Below, in pieces: positions 44,899 to 56,486 of a stretch of DNA of 64,000 nucleotides (its first letter is position 1; the number at the start of each line of letters is the position of its first letter). Source of the stretch: Isoetes taiwanensis. Lineage: Eukaryota; Streptophyta; Lycopodiopsida; Isoetales; Isoetaceae. Under the pieces are notes generated by a model. That model saw only the letters and a program-made list of their open reading frames with translations. It was not told the DNA's origin and did not search any database. Made by a program: the position numbers and the translations under genes. Where the stretch lies: assembly GCA_021234155.1 (NCBI GenBank), contig JAJEKV010000317.1, forward strand, positions 1 to 64,000. The letters run 5' to 3'.

Positions 44899-47429
44899 TT
44901 TGTCCTCATCAGGTTTTGCACTCTGGTGTTTAGTTATATTCTATTACTACATGTTAGATCAATTGTTCCATTCTCAGTCTCAGTCCGATGTGCTAATTGC
45001 TACATGAAAAACATTTGAATATTGCATAGGCTTCTGTTCTAATATTGACTAAAAAAGTGCTCTATCAATTGAACAATCAATTTAGTACTTTTTGAAGGAC
45101 AAAAATGTAGAATCCAGCATTCTGAGCATGCCTATTGGATGAGTGCAGCATTTGACTTCTACTATTGTACTAAATGATCCTGTCTGTCGTGTGACCACTA
45201 TTTTTAGTTTGAATGTTGCTGATTGTTTAGGCTTGAGTGACTTGCTTGGCCGAAACAAAGCTTCGATTAATTGCCAGCTTGATTCAAACAGACTTCCGGA
45301 ACTGCTTTAACGATTCAAACACATTGGATGGTGGTTTAGATGCCATCATTTTCAAGATCAGCTCCAGTAATCTACTCAAAAGAACTGTCTCAATCTGCCT
45401 AAAGATTTCTCGCACACTCAAGTGCTTGCCAAATAGTCTACGTTTTGGTCTACGTATTCTTGACTGCTAGATGCTAAGCTCCAAGTTTATCTTATTCTAT
45501 ATGTCTCTCTACTACATATATACATTCATGGCCCTATTAACAACCTTCAAAATTGAATTCCATCAAGCTATATACAACATGTGCAGATGCAAATGAGGGA
45601 AAAAATAGGAGTTAATCGGTTTGCACAAACTGCAACAGATGCAGATGCCAAACCCCAAGTTTATCTTATTCTATATGTTTCTGTCTTTGAATTGTCTCTA
45701 CTGCTTACATACATTCATGGCCCTATTAACAACCTTCAAAACTGAATTTCATCAAGCTGGATATAGCATGTGCAGATGCAAATGAGGGAATTAGCCGGGC
45801 TGCACAGACTGCTACAAAAGCAGGTATAGCATGCGCAGATGCAAATGAGGAAAAGAATAGGAGTTAATCGGGCTTCACAGACTGCTACAAAAGGAATTTA
45901 AGCATTCGTCTGGTAAGTTTCCTTCCCCAAGACTCCTCTCTCTCCCCTTTCCTTCTATCTATCTCTTTGATCAGGTTTGCAACATCGTCATAATGCATTC
46001 ACTTTAAATGCCATTGTTAAGGTTACTATACATGTTATAGTTTACTGTATTTCCCATTTACTAGCTTCCTTATAGCTATCTGCCATAGGTAGTTCTGGTA
46101 GACAAAGCAGATGGACTAGAAGAGCTTGCACAATATACACCATTTTCATATGACTGAACTACTCTCATGACATTTTTAGGCAAGCACCTCTTTCTCCAAC
46201 CCCCTATTATTCATGAGTTCTATGCCAATGCACAAAACTCTTAATATGCAGGTAACTTGCTATTCCATAATGTTGGATGCTCGCGTTTGTTATAGGTGCA
46301 CACAAAATCCAAAGAAAGATGAGCCTCCCAGGAAGCTTAACTGTTGAAGTCTCTCACATATCCCAAATAGCATGATAGCCATTTAAGATATAGCAATCTT
46401 AACTCGAAGATGACAAGTTCAAGTTTGCAGAAGCACATAAGTTGTATATGTTTTGGATGTAAGCTCATTTTCAAACATTAGATAAGTCAACATTAAGAAT
46501 ACAATACCATCATGAGCCCCAAGGTTAGCTCTGCAGGAAACTGCATAAATTTATTAGGACGAGGAATTTAGATCTTACAATTGTGTTTGTAACCAGACCT
46601 ACATGTTATCTTATGTTGCTTAATTTATTTGCATATGAACAAGCTAATATTTCAACTTATTTACAGGTCCACAGGCTGTCTAAGAAACAGTATGTAGCAT
46701 TCTGCTTCAACTGAATTAGCAGCGGTGCAGATATGGATTTTTAGTCAGTGAACTAAATATATTCTTATCACACAGACCAGTCTAATGACGCAGAGAATTT
46801 GCTCAAAGTAACTTCCCAACTTGATGTTTCTTCATGGATGACGCTTCTTAGCACTTGCAATTTTTATTTTCATTGCAATTTTGATCTTGCCAGGCGATGT
46901 TTTGATGCAACTATTCAACTACATCCAATGCTCCACCATACGTCTTGATGTTGAATATCTATTCCAAAAGGGACAACTACAATTCCATGTTAAAAAACGA
47001 ATGTCAAACATCGAAGGCTTTTAATAAGTTGTTGCCTTGGGCGTGGGATCCTGATGCCTTTTAAGTTATTGCATGCGGGCTTTGTCGATTTGACTTGCCT
47101 TTGATTATCAACACGGAATGTTGATGCTTTGACCTGAAATGTTATTCCTACTGCGAAATATGGCCCATTGAGGAATAGAATCAATAGAATCAAATGGATG
47201 CCATTGATGCAATCCACATTTCACGACATGAAAGTCATATTGATTCAACTTCACACCACAAATATTTTTTTTTTTTATGGGTTACATTTGCAAATTTAGA
47301 AGTTCTTTTTAAATTATCATTAATGTCATAAAGACATTTGTGCAGACGAGAATGTTGCAAAATATGTGAGAGACCTTTACATAGTCTTAAAAATAAATTC
47401 AAGCACTCTACGGATGACGTTTTCTCTTT
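44899..47429. other. Spacer with ~175-bp tandem repeat
   Basis: 45479-45900 has two full and one partial copy of a unit containing CCAAGTTTATCTTATTCTAT, CATTCATGGCCCTATTAACA and CAGATGCAAATGAGG. A 77-codon frame at 45237-45470 is not recognised. No other gene is supported. Confidence 0.5.
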
Positions 47430-48729
47430 CAGGATCCTAGCAATGATGACTCTCAAATTAAGTTGCTCTCACCTTTTTACTACTGAGAATCAAGGGTGGA
47501 GTGCATGACCAAAAAAGTTATTTGGCATTGTTGTCATCAAATTGTCAAATTATTCTGTACGTTTCCACTTGTTGGGGATCCATATCTTCCAATCGAATAA
47601 AGTGGTTCCAATTGATATGATTGAAAATGTAACAATCCCGCAGACTGTTAGCTTATGCTGCTTGTTAGAGGAGACATTGGGCTTGGCTTTATCTTTTAAA
47701 ATGTTCGGGGCTTCAAGATTGTCAGGTTGGAAATGACTTCGGACAAGTAAAGAGCCTTCATTTAATTTTAAGGAATCTAATAAATTTAAAAATAATATTC
47801 TGGATAGGATGATAGTATTTAGGAGGAAACTTGAGGCCATTTCATTGTAACCTCTATGAGACAGAGCCAACACTTTTTCAGATGCTACACAATTGTTACA
47901 CATTCTGTCACAAATGTGTCTAGATATGTATATCCTACGCCTTCATGGAATTATACGGAATCTACATAATTGTTAATAGAATAGATTTGATGATAGCATC
48001 TAGGTATTTTCTCAAAACAATTTGCACTTCCAATCTAGATGCCTATACAAAGTTGTGCCATGAATAAAAGTCATCTCTGGTTCAGTAGATGTATATAGGA
48101 ATATCAATGATTGTGAACAAGCAAAGGCCAGATAGATATTTTTCTCTCTTATACTTATTTTCCCTCTTGAATTCTAGGCAAGGACTATGTGGGCCAATTG
48201 TGTGTGTTGCCGTACATACAAATCTATGGTTTCGTGCATTTTTAAGGCTAGCATTAGAAATGCAAGATTTATAATCCAACTCATTGTAGTACATCATGTT
48301 CATGATGGGTTTTAGATTGTTCATGATTTGTTTCAGAATGCAGAAATATTGAACATGGTAAGGAGAAGAAAATTTATTGTTTACGATATGCATGAGATGA
48401 GTGTCTCATCCAATGTAGCATAATATGTAAACCGTTAACATGCATATAGGTTTACTTAGTGTAGTAGAAAATTAGAGAATATTCATTATCCATTTTTCAA
48501 TTGTTGCCTTCATGTGCAACCACACAAAAGTTTGAAAAACCATAGGAGATGTTGTCTCGGTTATCTGCACCTAACCAATTCTATTGTTAGAAAAGAAATT
48601 GGTAACATGGTAAGGAATGAGAAGTAAGCAATGGGACAATATTGTTCTTCACCCTTCACCTATTATCCTTCAAATAATTTTACCATTCCAAAAGTTTAGT
48701 TTCAAATGCTATTTTTGGGTTGCCACTTA
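47430..48729 (-). repeat. Inverted-repeat arm 2
   Basis: Reverse complement of 24107-25893 with a deletion of about 470 bp at GATGAGACA|CTCATCTC (near 48400). The arm keeps the 117-codon ORF on the minus strand (47903-47550), which differs from the arm-1 copy at only a handful of residues. Confidence 0.85.
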
Positions 48730-48756
48730 AAGGGCACACCTTCGCTCATGTGGTTT

Positions 48757-48800
48757 AAAAAAAAAAAAAAAAAATTGGGTATATGCTAGTATATACCCAA
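48757..48800. repeat. A run and 10-bp stem hairpin
   Basis: An 18-base A run (48757-48774) is followed by TTGGGTATAT-GCTAGT-ATATACCCAA, a perfect hairpin at 48775-48800. It may mark a retroposon tail or a foldback insertion at the edge of arm 2. Confidence 0.7.
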
Positions 48801-49596
48801 ATAATTTGTATGGCTGACCTAACTTTACATGATCCATTTGTTGCTTTTTCCGTCTTCTATTCTGTTAGGATTTACAACACTTATGATGTCAAAATTCCAA
48901 CCTTAATCACTTAAAGCACTAGAATCACATAATATGCACCTTGAGTTCAATATAAGAAATTCAAAACCATGGTTTATCCAAATAGTTATCAATGCAATAA
49001 CAAACATTCATATCTTCAAAACATTTCAATGCTTTGCTATTACCAATAGTGAAGAATCTTTTTGAAACTCAAACTCAATTCCTTAATGCTTATCACTAGT
49101 GTATACTCTATTCATTTTAGGTTTCTCTTAAGCGATCAGTCCCGGCCTCTTTGCCGGACCGATCTCTATCTCTGTACAGTATGTCAAGCTCTGATTAGAC
49201 CGAGCTTTTTGAACCAGGTTTGGCTCCAAATAATTGGACCGACCCGTTCTTGAGGTCAACCTACTATTTACAAATAATTTCCAATGGTTTCGTCACAACT
49301 ACACCATAGGTTCACCATTGCATATTTAAACATTCACTAGTATATCATTATACTAGCATAACCATGCTAATGTTCAACTGTAAATATTTTAATTCTTCAT
49401 ATCTCCCCAGTTCTGTGGCTTATCTAGCCTCAACCTCATTCAACCTCAAGTGTATTTGACTGTCAACAATATTTGTCGAGATAGTGTTTCTTTATGTTGT
49501 TCCCCTTTTCAAGTATAAGTCTGAAACACCCTTAAGGAAACAATATGAACCTCTAGATTATGATATAAACAACCTAATCTCATCTGCTTTTCTCAC
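48801..49596. other. AT-rich, possibly copia LTR
   Basis: No gene supported. On the minus strand AAAGGGGAA (49600-49608) followed by TGTGAGAAAAGC (from 49597) could be a polypurine tract and LTR start of the copia element next to it. The LTR end was not found. Confidence 0.3.
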
Positions 49597-50282
49597 ATTC
49601 CCCTTTCAGGTCATAATCTTTGATATCTATGCAATTTATTCATTCTGCTAGTTTTGAAAATCTGGTACAACTTAAACCTTTTGTGAATAAGTCTGCCAAC
49701 TGTTTTTCAGAACATATATATTCCAGCTCAATGATGCCTTTATTCACCGTTTCTCTGATAAAATGCATTTCCATCTCTATGTGTTTCGTCCTCTCATGCA
49801 TAACTGGATTTTTGCACATAGCTATACAACTTTGATCCGCGAGAATAAAGTTGTTCCTTTTTCTTTGCATTATACCCAATTCACTCAAAAATCTCTGCTC
49901 GGGATTATTTCTTTTGCTTGCTAAAGTTGTAGCCGCATATTCAGATGATTGATAGATAAAGCTATGGATATTTGTTTTTGGTTCTCCAACACACGACCAT
50001 CTCAAGCATTAAGACATATCCGGATGTTGATTTTCTTTCATCTACACCCTTACACCAATGCTGCAGACGCATATGCCCTTAGTTCTAGATCATTTCCACA
50101 ATATGCAATTCCCTTGTTTTGGTTCCCTTTAGAAACCTTAAAACTTTTTCTTTGCCTTCCAATGATGTTTTCTGGATCACTATTGTATCGCTCAATACAT
50201 TCACAATATAGCTTATGTCGGGCCTAGTGTGGTTTGCAATATGTAACAAACTTCCAACCAAAGCATGCGTATGGTACTCTTC
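49597..50282 (-). pseudogene. Ty1/copia pol 3' end (RT tail and RNase H)
   Basis: The minus strand from 50282 reads HALVGSLLHIANHTRPDIS, the end of copia RT, then KVLRFLKGT, DERKSTSGYVL, SSEYAATTLASKRNN, FLSELGI, AMCKNPVMHERTKHIEM, HFIRETVNKG and LADLFTKGLS, the copia RNase H. Frameshifts and stops lie near 50090 and 50010. It ends close to a possible polypurine tract. Confidence 0.85.
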
Positions 50283-50289
50283 TCATTTC

Positions 50290-51093
50290 GTCTCCCTAAA
50301 CTAGCTTATATCATGGCAATGGAGCCTGACACCTCAAGGCCTGGGCTTTGGAGGGAAAAGAGAGCTCAATGGTTGGCTAGATGGAATGTGCGAGAACCTG
50401 AGGTGCATACATGTGCAAGCAGGCAGATCGCCATAGCTTGAGGCAATATCTTGACGATTGCTTCCTCGGCAAGCTTTGGGATGCCAATACCCTTGAACAG
50501 TCAAGACGGCACACTACCGCCACATAAATCCCACATTGGGCGAGAGGCCCGCAATGCTACCGCTGTACCCACTTGCCCATGAAAAGCCTTGAGACTCATT
50601 GCCTCCATTCGCACAGGGCACATCATCTTCAATTGAGACAGTGCGGATGGATTGGTGAGCCACGCCAGATGTGCTCACATCAATCTTTGCCAAATGGGAG
50701 TCATTGAGGATGAATCTCATACCCTTCAAAGTTGCCCGGCATATGATCAAATTAGGACCACGATATCTTCGAGTTGGTCGGGCCTGGCAGCCGTTACATG
50801 TGACATTGAGCCGGCATCCGTGCGGTCTTTGGGATCATATCTTCGAGGTTATGGACATGCGAGATCAGCTATGTCCTCGCACACACTTGACATGTATATA
50901 AACATTGATGTATACTTGTACAGTTTGACAGCATTCTTATTACTGCCACGGTTTTTCCCTCGAAAATCCTTCGGGGCGGGGGTTTTTTAACCCGGACAGT
51001 AATAAGTTTGTTGCGCTCCTTATGGGTTCCATAGGCCGATTGGCCTCAGTGGACGATAAAAAATCATTCTCATTCTCATTCTTTCACTTTCAG
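50290..51093 (+). mobile_element. 5'-truncated LINE 3' end
   Basis: The plus strand reads LRLIASIRTGHIIFN, then RCAHINLCQMGVIEDESH and LQSCPAYDQIRTT, the zinc-ribbon-like C-terminus after LINE RT. The 3' untranslated part ends in (ATTCTC)n at about 51065-51090. Stops occur upstream. It separates two copia fragments of opposite orientation. Confidence 0.7.
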
Positions 51094-51097
51094 TTTT

Positions 51098-51534
51098 AGG
51101 ATACAGCTATTGCCTGGAGGACTAAGAAACAAAGTGCTATTGCTATGTCTTCTACAGAGGCAGAATACGCTGTAGCTTCTTTGGTATCTAAGGAAGTAGC
51201 ATGGCTGAGAAGACTACTCAATGAGCTAGATTGTATGTAAGAGGAGCCAACTCCAATATGGACTGGCAGTCAGAGTTGCATGGCCATAGTAAAAAATCCA
51301 GTTGATCATGAAAGGACAAAGCATATTGAATTAAATATGCATTTTATTAGAGATCTAGCTGGAAAAGGTTACCTTAAGATGTGGTACGTTCATACCTCAA
51401 AATAGATAGCAGATGTTCTTACTAAGGCACTGACAGAAAGTAAATTCACACAATTTAGAGATGGGATGAATGTCACTGATATCTTGCATCAAGAAGGAAT
51501 ATGCACACAGAAAGGAGAAGTGACTGAAGATTAA
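51098..51534 (+). pseudogene. Ty1/copia RNase H and pol C-terminus
   Basis: TAIAWRTKKQSAIAMSSTEA, AWLRRLLNELD, SCMAIVKNPVDHERTKHIE, MHFIRDLAGKGYLKM and ADVLTKALTESKFTQF give a clear copia RNase H and tail in one frame. In-frame stops are a TAA after ELDCM and a TAG after HTSK. The upstream pol is missing; the sequence starts right after the LINE tail. Confidence 0.88.
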
Positions 51535-51584
51535 GCTCATGCAGATCAGTAAATATTTATCTAGCCAAGTTCAAGGAAAATATG

Positions 51585-51596
51585 ATGAAGGAGGAG
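51585..51596 (+). promoter_or_regulatory. Copia polypurine tract
   Basis: GATGAAGGAGGAG lies directly before TGTTAAATATAC, the LTR start. Confidence 0.7.
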
Positions 51597-51896
51597 TGTT
51601 AAATATACAGATGATGTTCATCATCTTTTTTCTACAGTTACACACTATATCATTTGACACAACTATAAAGATATACAAATCCCATTTGCTTGCTTACAAG
51701 TTTTGCAAGAAATTCTAGGTTGCTTGCATGGTCACGCCAAAGAGGCACTCGATCCTTTATTGCACATTGTGCGCCTACTTTCTCTGCATTCAAGAGAGTT
51801 CAATCAATGTAGCACTTCAATGTCTGGAATCGCTATGCAACACAATTCTATATAAATTAATATTTTTTTAAGAATCTTTTTGACACTAACACAACA
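51597..51896 (+). mobile_element. Copia 3' LTR, about 300 bp
   Basis: Starts TGTTAAATATACAG after a polypurine tract and ends GACACTAACACAACA, giving TG...CA borders at a usual copia LTR length. Confidence 0.65.
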
Positions 51897-51922
51897 TTCC
51901 AGTATACCATATTGTTGTTAAA

Positions 51923-51950
51923 GCCCGGCAATACCAGGCACTGTTACTAG
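51923..51950 (+). mobile_element. Helitron 3' terminus (plus strand)
   Basis: GCCCGG-CAATA-CCAGGC, then ACTGTTA and CTAG at 51947-51950, followed by T. Same hairpin design as the other three ends. The copia LTR lies just inside, so the Helitron may carry it. The 5' end was not located. Confidence 0.65.
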
Positions 51951-52394
51951 TACTTAATTTACCAACATAATTATTGTATTAATTTATTGACATAGTTGCT
52001 TCCAAGTTTGGAAAATTCATTATTGGCTTTTTATCTATCATTGTTGTAGTTTGTGTTTTGAAAACTGGAAAGGAAATTCATTATTGGCTTTTCATCTATC
52101 ACTGTTGTAGTTTGTGCTTCGAAAACTAGAAAAGTAAAATAGCAGAACCAAGTGTGAATGCCTTGTTGAGAAATTCAGATTCTTGATCAATTTAAGCCAG
52201 GCTTGAAGCACCTAAACTAAACGGATTCCTAGTTGATCGTCTTATTTCAGGTTGTCTCTTTCTCAAATCGAGCAGTCCATTCTTTGGCTTCTTTCCTGCT
52301 AGCTAGAGATGGGTCCGGATTATTTGATCTCTGGCTTCTCAAATTCTGGATTTGGGGTTTCTTTTCCTGATAAAATCTGTAGTAAGACATTATC
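51951..52394. repeat. 60-bp tandem duplication and spacer
   Basis: AAATTCATTATTGGCTTTT (60-bp unit) is doubled at 52013-52132. No gene in the remainder. Confidence 0.7.
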
Positions 52395-52523
52395 ATTGTG
52401 GGTTTTTTTAAGTACCCACTTTTGGAATTCAAGTGAACATTTCTTAAACTGTCTCGAAAGGATCTTATTGTGGGGTTTAAAATCTGTAATAGATAATACA
52501 ATAGAGGCTTGCATATGATCAAT
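52395..52523 (-). repeat. 129-bp repeat, inverted copy of 33181-33309
   Basis: Identical by eye to 33181-33309 in reverse. On the minus strand the open frame extends on both sides (52556-52320, 78 codons), further than in the other copy. Confidence 0.9.
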
Positions 52524-53099
52524 GGGTGAAAGTATGCTGGTGGGTATCAAAAGCATGTGTCCGGACGCATGCTTGTAGCATGCTTATAGCAGGGTTTTAG
52601 CCCGCTTAAAGCACCCCTGCTTTTGCTTACTTTGGGTGCTGGTGGGCGTAGCGCCGTCATATTTTTTGGCGCCCTTCATGGCCTTTCGCCCGACGCCCAC
52701 CTCAACAGCGAGCCGTTAGGAAAATGATTGTTGGATTTTGGCTGGATTTTTGCGGCGAGTGGTAGTACGTTGCAAATTCGATCGAGCCCAGAACTACCCG
52801 ACCTCATGGCGCGAAAATTCTCCCTCAATTCACTTATTCTCCCCTCTCGGGGAATTTCATGCGCTCCACGATACCGGCACGGAGACAATCACACGCGTTT
52901 AGCATTGGACTTTTTCGGCTGATGAATTCCAATCTGATGTTCAGTTGTTGGATGTCAATGCAACGGGAAATATCGCGTGAAGATCGGTTTCCTCTGCAAT
53001 TTACAAGAAATTGGATCACGAGAGAAAGAGAGAATACGGTACTGAATAAGATGAGGAAAGCGCGGTTGAGCGGGAGGTTATGAGCACGAGGACGCGAGG
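52524..53099. other. No gene recognised
   Basis: CAATGGGTGAAAG at 52520 repeats the left end of the MITE at 6622. GCATGCTTGTAGCATGCTTATAGC-like repeats follow. No coding region is supported. Confidence 0.35.
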
Positions 53100-56000
53100 C
53101 AAAAATAGCCAAGCTTGTAGTTGATTACTTCAACAAGCTCACCAAAAGCATTCAAGAACTCAAGGCCGATGTGATGAAGAGGGTGGTTCATCACCACCGA
53201 AAATGGAAATCTCGAACACGGAATTTTGCCAAATCCAAAGGAGTGCAAAGGCGTGAGGGTCTTTGCTCAACAACTTGAAGCGAACAATGGCAGCCACAAA
53301 GAGGCAAATGAACCATGATGTTTGGAGAGCGGAACCTCGACACGGTGATGGCTTCTTCCACAAAATCGAGATGCAATTCCACTATGGCGGGCTGTTAGGT
53401 ACATCTAATTCTTGCTTTCATGCATGTGCTTCTTCATGCTTTTAAGTGCTTGTATCTGGCGAAAGTGATCTTGCTTTGGGATATGTTCATTGATTAATGT
53501 GCAATATTTCTTATGATAGGTTGCATGAGGTCAACAATTGCAACTGCTGCATTAAGAAAATCGGAGGCCAGATCCTTGAAATGGTGGTCTAGCTTCCAAA
53601 GGAGGTTGAGGTGCGATTCTCACCCCGCTTGCAAGCAAAGCATAGCGAGTGGAAACAAAATAGCGAGTCTCTCCTTGCAGAAAGATGTTGTGAACTCTTG
53701 TTGGAGAATCGGGCTTAGAATTTCTTATCCCTACACCTTATGGAGGTCACACGGGTATAAGTTTCCATACAAATTTTCTTTGCTATTATTGCATAAATAT
53801 TTCTAACCAAGCGGCCACCATTAATTTATGACTATTTCAACAATACAAAAAGCACATCCTAAACACCTGTTTGCTTAAAGGCTTTCGAAGTTGAAGCCTA
53901 TTTATGTAAAAGAAAGTATCGAGAAAGGAAACTGTTGTTGCATATACCATATGAAGTTGGAGTATGCGTAGTATGGCGGATTTCATGGTGAAGAGTGCAA
54001 GTGCACTGCGAGGTCTGTGGACTGGTGAAGATGTCGGCCCCAACAACACGCATTATGACTCAACCCCGAGCTGGAGGGTCGCGGGTTTGCAACAAGAAGC
54101 GAGGGTGAAGAATGGCATAAAGACATTAGGATGGAGTGTGGCATAAAACTCTTCCTATATGTCCGAGAAGAGAATCATGAGTTCTTGCTTGAATGGAAGG
54201 CGTTTGAAAAGGTAATACTCTCTTTATTGCATGCCGAAACATCTTTGATATGTCTTGTCATCGCCCCGAATCTTGCTTTTTGTGCTCAACTTGCGCTAAT
54301 CTTACGTTTTTATGCCACGGACCTTATTCTGATTCCGGTGGAGCGAAGAAAATTTGGTGGAGTTCTTGACCGCGTTTCCAAGGAGGTGCGGTGGCGGAAA
54401 GAAAAGAACCAATGCCACCAAGAAGGGAAACAAAAGTAAGAAATCCAAGGTAGCTGGTGGGACACTGAAGCCGCAAAAGCCAAAGTTGAAGAAGAAGGGA
54501 ACAAAAGCAAGAAATCCAAGGTATTTGGTGGGACACGACTGAAGGCTGCTGACACAAGTTGAGAAGAAGGGAAATAAAAGTAAGAAATCCAAGGAAGGTG
54601 GTGGGACCTGATCACCGGTCGCCACTGACACAAGGCGAGACCTCAAATGGCAAGGGAAAAAAGAAAAGGACCAAAGCCGGTCCTTAGATTGTCTTACAAG
54701 AGAAGCGGCGGTGAAGGATTTCATTTCATATCGTGTTCCACATTGAAGATATTCGTGCCACACAATTCTGGGGGCTAGATGGCGAGGCCATGCAATTCGA
54801 GGAGTTGCACGGCACCATTGTTTCTGTAATTGATTTTCTGAAGAATTACGACATAAAAATACAAAAGGAGGTTCAAAGCCGGCATTGGCACAATGACCGA
54901 TAACAATTCTCGGCCCACATCAATTATAGGATGGACATCGGTTAAGGATCGAAAAGCTATTCAAGGAAACCCATTTCTACTTGGTGATGACAAGCTTCAT
55001 GACACTCTTTTTGCAAAGACCTTGTCTTAGAAAGCACAATTCATGGCTTGTATCAAATGGTGTAGATTTCTCCAGCATATAGTTTGGTCGGATGGTTGTT
55101 TCTAGCCAATTCAAATCGCCGACCATTTTATTTCCTACCAAGATATCACCATGAGCTAGGGAAGGAAATAGTATGGAATTTCTTTGGGACAGCCCATGGT
55201 AAGGGAGAGCCACGATGGGCAAGGGGCAGTCCTTAAAGGGGCATTCACTAGAGCAGCTCAAGTATGATGGGGTGAGATTTAGGGTGTCTTTGATGCCCGT
55301 GAATTCTAACTTCGTTGGAATGAAGGTACCAACAACAGGGGACATCAAAAGGTGCTTTCATCTGGCTTTGTGTTACTCGTTGAGTAGTCTTTACTTTCAG
55401 AAGCTTTGTAATGTCTTTGAATAGTACTTTCATCTGCTTTAAGTCTTTGTCGTGAACTGCTATAATGTGATGAGTAGTCTTGTATTATCTTTGTCGTGAG
55501 ATGCAATACTTGTCGTCTCCTTTGCGTATAAGGTAATTGGAAGGATGATGTTGATAGGGCGAGACCAATTTTGTGCGAGGTGGAAGGGACCAAGCAAATA
55601 CACAGCATCCGGATATACTTGGCCAAATCAAGCACAAGGGTGGCTCATAGAGGTTTAAGTTGTTTCTGTGGTAACTGTTTGAAAGGAAACTGGTCATCTT
55701 GTGTGAACAAGCACAGATTGAAGAATTGGAAATATGTTACACTAAAGCCAGATAAGTCTACTGGTGAAGGTACTGAAGACAAAATCAATGAGGCATTTTT
55801 TGAAGGTGATGGAGAATGTCTTAGTGGAAAGCGTGAGGGAAGGTGATAACTTTCTTTATTTGTGCAGGAGGAAACAGGAGAATGCTGATTTCTATGTGGT
55901 CAAATGTGTTAAGCCGAGGGCATATCCTTGATGTAAATTGTAAGGACGAAACCGGGGTCAGAGACCTTCAATGTGGATGAACATGTGTTGGCTGGTTTGT

Positions 56001-56130
56001 ACTATGCTGCCCAGCCAGATGGTAGTTGGGAGCTACTTGAAGACAAAGGCCTGACTTTCCAGTACAGTCATCACGTATCAGCTATCAAGTTTGAGATGAA
56101 TGGATTCGGCGCCATGATTTTCTCTTGAGC
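53100..56130 (+). pseudogene. Decayed DDE-type transposase, SDGC/HGKGE family
   Basis: Plus-strand pieces in several frames run through one old coding region. The strongest block is IVWSDGC at 55082-55099, then RRPFYFLPRYHHELGKEIVW, NFFGTAHGKGE (to about 55209) and, after a frameshift, HDGQGAVLKGAFTRAAQ. The C-terminal part (55880-56128) reads FYVVKCVKPRAYP and, after a shift, ETFNVDEHVLAGLYY, GSWELLEDKG and YSHHVSAIKFEMNG before a stop. I know proteins with the SDG...HGKGE-DG-G order from plant and animal mobile elements, and the acidic residues fit a DDE fold; the family name is not certain. The middle (54400-54610) contains a lysine-rich tandem repeat. Many stops make it inactive. Confidence 0.55.
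54418..54610. repeat. ~70-bp tandem repeat, three copies
   Basis: Units containing AAGAAGGGAAAYAAAAGTAA and GAAATCCAAGG…GGTGGGAC repeat three times and encode lysine-rich KKGNKSKKSK-type peptide on the plus strand. Confidence 0.8.
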
Positions 56131-56486
56131 GGGCTACTCACCGGATGATCCTTCTTGTCACGCCATATGAAGGTTGAATATGCTTTGGCCTAGTTGTCTC
56201 AAATTTTTGTGTGTACTTGTCTCAAATTTTGATCATTGTATTGGAGACAATGCTTGTGACACAATGTTTGTAGTATTGGGCTCTTTGTATTGGAGTATTT
56301 TTAGTATTGGAAACAATGCTTGTAGTATTGAGAGTAAAGCTTGATATATATTACAGAAAATTGTACACTCAAGATTAGAGACATCACTCAAGATCACTCA
56401 ATACTCAAGATAAGACAAAGTAATCATACATATATATTACAAAAAGTAGTGTACAATGGTTACTTCATGAGTCATGAAGTCTTGAG
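56131..56486. other. TTGTAGTATTGG-type repeats, no gene
   Basis: Short repeats of GTATTGGA and CAATGCTTGTAGTATTG, then CTCAAGAT repeats. Probably the 3' non-coding part of the transposon relic. Confidence 0.45.
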
